From NCBI GenBank assembly GCA_021780495.1, contig JAJXYO010000040.1:1-57389 (forward strand): a stretch of DNA of 57,389 nt. The letters run 5' to 3'. Below are positions 52,007-57,389 of this stretch, one piece after another (the stretch's first letter is position 1; each line of letters starts with the position of its first letter). The DNA is from Deltaproteobacteria bacterium (GTDB lineage Bacteria > Desulfobacterota > Desulfuromonadia > Geobacterales > Pseudopelobacteraceae). A program made the translations under genes and the position numbers. A model generated the notes under the pieces. That model searched no databases and was not told where the DNA came from. It saw nothing but the letters and a program-made list of their open reading frames with translations.

Positions 52007-53560
52007 TCAGGCGGCAAGTCCCGTTCTTTCCCTGCCTCTATTATAGAAGTGCAGCGCCAGCAGCAGAAGCGCCGAGCACAGGTAGGCCACAGCGAAGGAT
52101 CTGGCCGTGCCGACGCCGAAATTATTCTGCACCCCGGCCGGTGTCAGGGTATAGGCATGGATGACCCCGAAAAACGACAGCAGCGCCGCGACCCCGGTCC
52201 AGACGGCGGCCTTGAGGAACTGCCGCTCCACCACAAACACCATCATGGCCGAAAGGATCATGCTCGACAGCATGAAGCCCTGACTGAGGGAGATGATGCC
52301 ATAGATGTAGAGGTCTGCGCCAAACTTGGGGGCCACGTCGTAGAGGCCGGTGCCGGCCTTGCGCAGTGCGGTCTCGATCAAGAGCAGCGCCCAGGCTGCC
52401 AGCGCCGGCATCAGCCCCAGCGCTACCGCCGCGCTGTGCCGCTTGGGTACTTCCTGAAAGGCCTGCGCCGTAATGATCATGCCGATCCAGAGCAGAATCC
52501 CGATCATCGCCTCCAGCGGCACCACCCTGAGCATCAGGGTCACCCCGCCGATCAGGCAGAGCGCCGTAATCACCACCCCATTGAGCAGGGAGTAGCCCCA
52601 GCGCGCCCCCATCGCCTTCCAGCCGGGATGGCCGATGTAGATCGTGGTGGGAAACGGGTTGCCCAGGGCAGCAGCCACCACCGAGCCGAGGCCGTTGACC
52701 AGCAGGGACGAGCGGGTGTCGTAGCTGTCGCCGGCCGCTTCGGCGCTCTCCAGGTTCTGCAGCGAGCCGATCACATTGAACAGCGCCATAGGCAGGATAA
52801 CGGAAAAGTACTTCCAGCCCTGGCCGTTGGCCAGAAACGCCAGCATCTCGGCCACCGCCGGCTGCGGCAGGTGCAGAGCAAAGCTGTACGGCTCCTGCAG
52901 CGGCTCAAAGAAGGGATAGCCGCACCAGCGCAGCAGCCAGCCGATGGCAACCCCCAGCAGCACTGCCACAAAGCCCCCCGGCACACCCAGCGGCAGCTTG
53001 ACCTGGCCGCCATACACCATGATCACGAACAGCGCCGGCAGCAGCGCAATGGCCGGCATGGCAAAGATCTGGAACACAAAGCCCATGGAAATGAACGTAA
53101 TGGCGATACCGGCCAGGCAGGACAGCAGGGCAGCGCGGGGGGTATGACGGCGCAGCCAGTCACCGGCAAACGCGCCGACGCACTCCAGCAACGCGCTGAC
53201 CAGGCAGGCAAACAGGCCGGCCTGCCAGGCCAGGCGCGGGTTTTTGGTTTCAAAATAGATCGGGGCGATTATCAGAAAGACAAAGGCGATCAGGCTGACG
53301 GTGTTGATGCCGTAGGGCAAGGCGGTGATATCGGTGCGGCCGGTACGGATGGCCATGCGCCGCGCCTGCCAGGTGTAAAAGGCATTGCCGAACAGGATCG
53401 ACAGGGCCGCGCCCGGCAGGATCCTGCCGTAGACCAGCTCCGCCGGCATGCCGCAGACCTTGGTGCACAACACCGCAATCAGCATCAGTTGCAGCAGGTT
53501 ATCGACAAACAGCCCGAAAAAACCGTCTATATCGCCACGGACAAACCAGCCGACTTTCAT
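52007..53560 (-). CDS. NCS2-family permease (xanthine/uracil type)
   Basis: 517 residues from ATG 53560 with AGGGAG upstream; the frame is open further, but that start overlaps nothing supportive. About 12-14 helices. FGLFVDNLLQLMLIAV, GNAFYTWQARRMAIRTGRTDITALPYGINT and NVIGSLQNLESAEAAGDSYDTRSSLLVNGLGSV correspond to the substrate-binding regions of the NCS2 nucleobase:cation symporters. The members closest in layout are large and poorly studied, so the substrate is open. Confidence 0.85.
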   Translation of the reverse strand: MKVGWFVRGDIDGFFGLFVDNLLQLMLIAVLCTKVCGMPAELVYGRILPGAALSILFGNAFYTWQARRMAIRTGRTDITALPYGINTVSLIAFVFLIIAPIYFETKNPRLAWQAGLFACLVSALLECVGAFAGDWLRRHTPRAALLSCLAGIAITFISMGFVFQIFAMPAIALLPALFVIMVYGGQVKLPLGVPGGFVAVLLGVAIGWLLRWCGYPFFEPLQEPYSFALHLPQPAVAEMLAFLANGQGWKYFSVILPMALFNVIGSLQNLESAEAAGDSYDTRSSLLVNGLGSVVAAALGNPFPTTIYIGHPGWKAMGARWGYSLLNGVVITALCLIGGVTLMLRVVPLEAMIGILLWIGMIITAQAFQEVPKRHSAAVALGLMPALAAWALLLIETALRKAGTGLYDVAPKFGADLYIYGIISLSQGFMLSSMILSAMMVFVVERQFLKAAVWTGVAALLSFFGVIHAYTLTPAGVQNNFGVGTARSFAVAYLCSALLLLALHFYNRGRERTGLAA

Positions 53561-53830
53561 GAAAAAGGCTCCCTGATCACGATGTGAGGCGCATAAGCTG
53601 CGCGCGATCGCGCGATGATACCGCAATAACGTCTTCACCTGAAGCATATTTTATAGCTCTGGAGTTCTGTAAACGAGGGAGGCAGGAGAATAATCAGGAC
53701 AGCATCTTGCCAATGAAGGGTTTAAATTGTGTTCAATATGTTTTGTTGTTCAACGGTAACGAGATGTAGAGGCGAGCAGTCTTTTCGCCTCGACTGTCTG
53801 CCGCCGATTAGTCGAAGCACTTTGGTTCAG
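53561..53830. other. Intergenic region, no gene seen
   Basis: 270 bases between the NCS2 permease and the toxin gene; base composition shifts toward AT here. No repeat or RNA feature recognised. Confidence 0.4.
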
Positions 53831-54097
53831 TTACTCGTAATGAGTCCACATTCTTATGATTTTTACCGTCTTGATCTCATCCAGAACCTGATACACCAAG
53901 CGGTGTTGGATGTTGATCCGACGAGAATATGCTCCTGACAGGTCACCTATAAGTTTTTCGTAGGGTGGAGGAATTTTGAAGGGATTTTCTTTGATAATTT
54001 CGAGTAGTCGTTCGGCTTGCGGTTTCAATCCGGAATGCGCAATCTTTTTTGCATCTTTTTGTGCCTGCTTGGTAAAAACAAGTTGCCAGCTTACCAT
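53831..54097 (-). CDS. yoeB: YoeB/Txe-family mRNA interferase toxin
   Basis: 88 residues from ATG 54097 (an ATG six codons earlier lies within the antitoxin gene). WQLVFTKQAQKDAKKI at the start, PFKIPPPYEKLIGDLSGAYSRRINIQHRLVYQV in the centre and the ending IIRMWTHYE match YoeB, including the catalytic Glu, Arg and C-terminal His/Tyr residues. Ribosome-dependent mRNA cleavage is the family activity. It overlaps the end of its antitoxin gene. Confidence 0.9.
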   Translation of the reverse strand: MVSWQLVFTKQAQKDAKKIAHSGLKPQAERLLEIIKENPFKIPPPYEKLIGDLSGAYSRRINIQHRLVYQVLDEIKTVKIIRMWTHYE

Positions 54098-54333
54098 GCA
54101 AGTTCCTCGCTGCACTCTTCTACAGGGGCTTTAAGACCTTTCTTGATGGATTCTCGCATGCCTGGAATTGAAGTTAGATATAAGGTTTCCTGGATTGCCC
54201 GCCAGTCTTCCTCGGAAATAAGGACCGCCGAGTGTCTTTTGCCCACAATCTGAATCGGGTCATGTGATAAAGCAACGTCATCAACAAGGTTATAAAGGCA
54301 TTTTCTTGCTTCTGTAGCCGATAGTGTTGTCAT
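54091..54333 (-). CDS. yefM: YefM/Phd-family antitoxin
   Basis: 80 residues from ATG 54333 with GGAGG at good spacing; an ATG three codons earlier is less likely. TLSATEARKCLYNLVDDVALSHDPIQIVGKRHSAVLISEEDWRAIQETLYL is the Phd/YefM DNA-binding fold; the C-terminal SIPGMRESIKKGLKAPVEECSEELAW wraps the toxin. Antitoxin first and overlapping the toxin, the normal order, with autorepression expected. Confidence 0.9.
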   Translation of the reverse strand: MTTLSATEARKCLYNLVDDVALSHDPIQIVGKRHSAVLISEEDWRAIQETLYLTSIPGMRESIKKGLKAPVEECSEELAW

Positions 54334-54342
54334 TTTATCCAA

Positions 54343-54596
54343 CCTCCATGTCGTACTTAAAAGCGTACGTCATAGACATCTATTAAGTCAATTCATTTTT
54401 GTTCAACGGCTCGGCCGTTGACCCGGTGCAGGTTTATCGCGCCGACTGCGTGCCGCCTCATTGTTGGTTGTTGACGAGTAATCTTATGCTCTTGCTTGCT
54501 GCAATTGGCTGAATTTACAGCTATTTCGCATTTCAAATTAAAAACAGTTCTGTAGGTCGCGTATCGAAACGTAACGCGACCTACGAACTTCGCTTA
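54343..54596. other. Intergenic region with palindrome family E copy 1
   Basis: 254 bases between the two toxin-antitoxin pairs. It holds the inverted repeat GTAGGTCGCGT (54552-54562) / ACGCGACCTAC (54574-54584), just after the HigA-like stop, and a CAACGGC/GCCGTTG hairpin near 54404-54420. No gene seen. Confidence 0.5.
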
Positions 54597-54878
54597 TTAT
54601 GCCAGTTCAACTTTCAGGTTTTTACCGAGGGCTAGGGCCGCTCTTTCGAGGGTTTGGAGGGTGACGGAAACATTGGCAGGATCAAGGAGTCTGTCCAATG
54701 CGGTGCGGCTGGTGTGCATCTTTTCGGCCATGGCGGTCTTTGAGAGTTTAGCCTGCTTCATTTCAAGTTCAATCTGGTAAGCAATTACCCTTTTAATTGC
54801 AGTGGCTTCTGCATCCGCACGAATACCCTCTTCTTCAAGAAACTCGTCAAAGCCTGATCCTAGATGTTCGTTTTTCAT
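54597..54878 (-). CDS. higA: HigA-like XRE antitoxin
   Basis: 93 residues, overlapping the upstream toxin gene by four bases. C-terminal helix-turn-helix of the Xre type (AKLSKTAMAEKMHTSRTALDRLLDPANVSVTLQTLERAALALGK), fitting the HigA group paired with phage-like HigB toxins. It should bind the palindrome in the promoter at 55244-55259 and neutralise the toxin. Confidence 0.85.
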   Translation of the reverse strand: MKNEHLGSGFDEFLEEEGIRADAEATAIKRVIAYQIELEMKQAKLSKTAMAEKMHTSRTALDRLLDPANVSVTLQTLERAALALGKNLKVELA

Positions 54879-55231
54879 TTTGTGCCTCTTTTGTAGTTTC
54901 CAAGGCGGCTTAATGCCGTCGTGAGTTCGTTGTGTGGGGTCTTCTGAGATTTTTTGATAAATCCGTGAAGCAAAATCATGTACTCGCCGTCAACGGTAAA
55001 GAAAACCCGCGCAATACCGTCTTCCAACCTGGTTCGAACTTCCCATAAATCCTTGTCGATCTTTTTGATGAGCGGCATTCCCAAAGGCCAGCCAAGCTGG
55101 GCAGTCTTGATGTCTTCACCGATCTTCCGCTTGTCATCACGATGCAAATCCTTCAACCATTCCCTGACCGGCTCATTACCTGCTTCGGAACGATAAAATA
55201 CGACGTTAAGGACAAAAGAAATAGTGGTCAT
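54875..55231 (-). CDS. higB: HigB/RelE-family toxin (Gp49-like)
   Basis: 118 residues. VVFYRSEAGNEPVREWLKDL, LGWPLGMPLIKKIDKDLWEVRTRLEDGIARVFFTVDGEYMILLHGFIKKSQKTP carries the fold of phage-derived Gp49-like HigB proteins, ending in the usual Lys/Thr/Pro stretch. Toxin precedes antitoxin as in hig loci. The ATG lies only about ten bases after the -10 box of its promoter and has no ribosome site, so its mRNA may be nearly leaderless. Confidence 0.85.
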   Translation of the reverse strand: MTTISFVLNVVFYRSEAGNEPVREWLKDLHRDDKRKIGEDIKTAQLGWPLGMPLIKKIDKDLWEVRTRLEDGIARVFFTVDGEYMILLHGFIKKSQKTPHNELTTALSRLGNYKRGTK

Positions 55232-55240
55232 TTACGATCT

Positions 55241-55268
55241 ATTGTACCAATAATGGTACGCGTGTCAA
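55241..55268 (-). promoter_or_regulatory. higBA promoter with palindromic operator
   Basis: On the minus strand: -35 TTGACA (55268-55263), 16-base spacer, -10 TACAAT (55246-55241). The palindrome GTACCA-ATAA-TGGTAC (55244-55259) lies in the spacer and overlaps the -10, the expected place for HigA autorepression. Confidence 0.8.
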
Positions 55269-55301
55269 TTTTTGTTTTCATGGTTTCTCAAAATCAGCTC
55301 A

Positions 55302-55331
55302 GTAGGTCGCGTTACGGTTCATCAACGCGAC
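55302..55331. repeat. Palindromic repeat family E, copy 2
   Basis: GTCGCGTT and AACGCGAC arms around a 10-base loop. The sequence GTAGGTCGCGTT is shared with copies at 54552 and 55478. Confidence 0.65.
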
Positions 55332-55477
55332 GTGTAAGTAAAAACCTTATCACTTCTGTTGCAACGACTTCTCACTCACTTACGATTGTGAGTCACAATC
55401 GTAAAAAAAATATCCCACCTGATTGTCCGTGCTCTCCTGGTTGGCATGTCTTCCCAACACTTGGTTACCGCAATATC

Positions 55478-55506
55478 GTCGCGTTATGAAACGTAACGCG
55501 ACCTAC
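55478..55506. repeat. Palindromic repeat family E, copy 3
   Basis: GTCGCGTTA (55478-55486) and TAACGCGAC (55494-55502) around 7 bases. The outer part supplies the TAG stop codon of the gene at 55503. Confidence 0.7.
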
Positions 55507-55928
55507 GAACTCACACTTTTCAGCAATGATAATAGTTCGCCCTCGATTAAATGATTCACCGCAAAGAAATTAATTTCCCGACCGAATCCGGACTTATTTT
55601 TAAACCTGATTACCAGATGATAAGTGTTATCTCTTACGGAGTCAGCACTTCTAACACTTTCGATGTCACCGAATCGGACGGTGACATTTCGCCCAAATCT
55701 TGAAATCAGCAGCCCATCGTTAACAATTCCAACATTTGCATACTTACAGAAGGGTAGAAGTGCTAAATAGTAAATATAAAAACAATTGTCTTTTCGAGAT
55801 ACCCACTTCACATTTTTGAAATATCTTGGTTCTTCTGGTTTTCGTTCGCCGTACTTAAGGATTAAAACCAAGAATATTATCCCTATTACTGGACCGAGCA
55901 CAATTTGAACTATGTCTATTTTGTTCAT
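55503..55928 (-). CDS. Unknown membrane protein with PH-like domain
   Basis: 141 residues from ATG 55928; the frame is open for another 79 codons, but that part has no start signal and a different composition. One N-terminal helix (about 5-25), then a strand-rich domain (VKWVSRKDNCFYIYYLALLPFCKYANVGIVNDGLLISRF... VRFGDIESVRSA... YHLVIRFKN) resembling bacterial PH domains. AT-rich like its neighbours. Its stop codon comes from a palindromic repeat. Function unknown. Confidence 0.55.
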   Translation of the reverse strand: MNKIDIVQIVLGPVIGIIFLVLILKYGERKPEEPRYFKNVKWVSRKDNCFYIYYLALLPFCKYANVGIVNDGLLISRFGRNVTVRFGDIESVRSADSVRDNTYHLVIRFKNKSGFGREINFFAVNHLIEGELLSLLKSVSS

Positions 55929-56146
55929 ATAAATTCTCATAACTTGCGGTTTGTCTATTGATGAGTTCATCCGTGCGCCAACGGGGCCGCACTTGACCTG
56001 CCGGGCAGCCTTATCGCCGGTCACAGTCAAAGTGCAAGTTGGGACATCACTTTTTATCAAATGTGAATATGTGAAGGGTGTCCCCAAAGGGTGTCCCCGA
56101 GTTAGGACCACTCTCTTATGCCCTATGTTCGGTGGTAGCCCCCCCT

Positions 56147-56905
56147 TTAGATGAGAAATGCGCACCGTGGTGAGAGATCATTGTTAATCTGGCAGCCTAT
56201 CCCATGATATACGTTGAAGATCTCTATCATGTCGTCCTTTAGAAACGACTTGGCCCATTTTTCCTGGAAAACCTTATCTTCTCTTTTGAATCCGTTGATC
56301 TTCATTCCATGCGAGGTTTCTTCTCCCTTGACTATGCACAGAAAGGAATAAGGAATTTCGATGTGGTAGACATGCTTATGAGTGTTGACGAAGCCTTTCA
56401 GATACTGGAACGAATGGAGGTTGAACAGCTTATTGATTCTCCTAAGAATCTTTCTGCTATTAGGACGTGATTGTAAAAGTTCTGCCACCTTGGTCAATGT
56501 GATTTCACCGGCATTGATGTCGTTTCTGAGGTGGTATGAAGACACGATAATTTGACCCAAAACATCAGACATAGAGTAAAGGCTATGCGCATAGGCAATT
56601 ATATGTGTTTCGATATGGTCTTTGTTGTAATTAAGTTCCTTGGAGATGCTCTTGTCGTTGAAGGCCTTGAAATGGTAGTCGAGTGCCCTGATGTAGTCGT
56701 CTTCGATTACTTCTGAGTATGTCCCTGGAATAAGGTTGTCTATTAGCCCGATAGCCTCATCCCGGTTCAGCCATGCAGCAAATGCCTTCTTCCAGAAGGA
56801 CTTTATGTAGACTTCGCTCTCGTTCGCATATTCCGATCCGTAGAGTTTTTGCATGATTTCCTTGAGTTCGTCAGAGTCCCATGAGTGGTAGCCTTTCATT
56901 GTCAT
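56147..56905 (-). CDS. Unknown, possibly HEPN-like (Cthe_2314 type) protein
   Basis: 252 residues; three ATGs in close succession leave the start uncertain by a few codons. The sequence is helical, with a central YLKGFVNTHKHVYHIEIPY motif recalling the NxxKH stretch of Cthe_2314-type HEPN proteins. HEPN proteins are often RNases in toxin or defence loci. No partner antitoxin gene is evident. AT-rich, next to toxin-antitoxin pairs and a group II intron, so probably acquired. Family call is weak. Confidence 0.5.
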   Translation of the reverse strand: MTMKGYHSWDSDELKEIMQKLYGSEYANESEVYIKSFWKKAFAAWLNRDEAIGLIDNLIPGTYSEVIEDDYIRALDYHFKAFNDKSISKELNYNKDHIETHIIAYAHSLYSMSDVLGQIIVSSYHLRNDINAGEITLTKVAELLQSRPNSRKILRRINKLFNLHSFQYLKGFVNTHKHVYHIEIPYSFLCIVKGEETSHGMKINGFKREDKVFQEKWAKSFLKDDMIEIFNVYHGIGCQINNDLSPRCAFLI

Positions 56906-57262
56906 GCCATTGCCCTACCTCTTGATGCGGATGTTGCTGCCCCTAAAAAGCTCCGACTATCATTGCCGCAGTTTTTGGTTCGCGTTTTCTGTGGTTCAAG
57001 TTTTTTGAGTCTCGCGACTAACTTCTTATTGAGCTGTTCACGCGCACGCGCGTGGACAGCTCATCCCCCCAACGGGAACATTTATCTCCTGCGATTCTAA
57101 ATCTACGCCTTGATCTTTATTGCAACGACCCACTCATCCCTACAACGCATTCACATTAAAATCAACACAAACACGAGCGATTTCCCTCAGGAATATGAAA
57201 ATATGTGGATGAGGCGGGAAGCAAATGGTCAAATGGTGAATCCGGGCTATCGGGAGAGATCA
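56906..57262. other. Intergenic region with a strong hairpin
   Basis: 357 bases before the intron end. It holds a hairpin at 57031-57062 (GAGCTGTTCACGCG / CGCGTGGACAGCTC, 13 of 14 pairs). No T-run. No gene seen. Confidence 0.45.
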
Positions 57263-57389
57263 ATCGGGTAGGAGGCGGGATTACTCCCGCCGTCCTCCCA
57301 CACCACCGTGCGTACGGTTCCGTACACGGCGGTTCACGTTGAATGTTGAAAGTGGTGAAACTGGTTGAGTAGTGAAAGAAGTCCCAGTT
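57263..57389 (-). mobile_element. 3' end of a group II intron, cut by the window edge
   Basis: Read on the minus strand, a GTACGG/CCGTAC-centred stem with loop (about 57301-57335) has the size and sequence type of domain V. It is followed by a second hairpin (GGCGGGAGTAATCCCGCC, 57273-57290, with an unpaired A) like domain VI, and an ending CCTACCCGAT near 57263, as at bacterial intron 3' ends. The catalytic core and any maturase gene would lie beyond the right edge. Confidence 0.6.

Noticed and set aside
52049..53587. A 512-codon open frame on the plus strand
   Set aside because: Antisense to the NCS2 permease; rich in Gln, His, Arg and Asp with no family resemblance.
54380..54480. Integron attC site between toxin-antitoxin pairs
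   Set aside because: There is a CAACGGC/GCCGTTG hairpin, but the paired core sites and the regular spacing between cassettes are lacking, and genes are not followed by matching sites.

Overview
The window reads as a chromosomal segment of a Gram-negative bacterium, most likely a Geobacter/Pelobacter-like member of the Desulfuromonadota. That placement is an inference from gene content: many RND and ABC envelope exporters, OmpA/Pal-type and TolC-type lipoproteins, a sigma-54 regulatory module, and several families of GC-rich palindromic repeats. No rRNA, tRNA or CRISPR array was recognised.

Layout. (1) 0-6 kb is an AT-richer accessory segment: a frameshifted unknown gene, a WYL-domain regulator, and a divergent two-gene cassette (an E2 ubiquitin-conjugating-like protein plus a small Cas2-like protein) behind a promoter that carries an inverted-repeat operator. 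A MITE-interrupted gene remnant, a Fic protein and a truncated GNAT acetyltransferase follow. (2) 6-11.5 kb is a minus-strand operon of TetR regulator, MacA-like adaptor, MacB-like ABC transporter and NodT/OprM-like outer-membrane lipoprotein, with a perfect 18-bp inverted repeat upstream. (3) 11.9-15.7 kb holds small envelope genes: a membrane protein, a PepSY protein, a BcrC-like PAP2 phosphatase, a cysteine-poor thioredoxin-fold protein, a DUF347 membrane protein and a small Ala/Pro-rich protein flanked by 30-bp inverted repeats. (4) 15.7-26.8 kb is a six-gene operon with two complete tripartite RND efflux systems behind one sigma-70 promoter. (5) 27-42 kb carries a DedA-PAP2-LssY fusion, an ABC-2 transporter, an LpxE-like PAP2 phosphatase coupled to a PmrAB/QseBC-like two-component system, a MacB-like permease coupled to UppP/BacA, and a sensor kinase/NtrC-type regulator pair. 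The pair is followed by an OmpA/Pal-like lipoprotein with a consensus -24/-12 sigma-54 promoter. (6) 43.5-50.4 kb is a minus-strand ABC exporter operon (HlyD adaptor, double-NBD ATPase, two ABC-2 permeases) with a TMTC-like membrane TPR protein in its middle. (7) 50.7-57.4 kb has a DUF3553-like protein, a methyltransferase and an NCS2 permease, then a mobile-looking end with YefM/YoeB and HigB/HigA toxin-antitoxin pairs, two unknown genes, and the 3' end of a group II intron running off the edge.

How it works together. Most of the interior looks like an envelope-protection and efflux region: at least three drug or metal export systems, four lipid-phosphate phosphatases that could recycle undecaprenyl-pyrophosphate or modify lipid A, and their regulators. 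The edges look like defence or mobile islands. The best candidates for something little described are the WYL-controlled E2/Cas2-like cassette at the left, the in-frame palindromic elements that have become part of three proteins, and the sigma-54-driven lipoprotein next to its likely activator.
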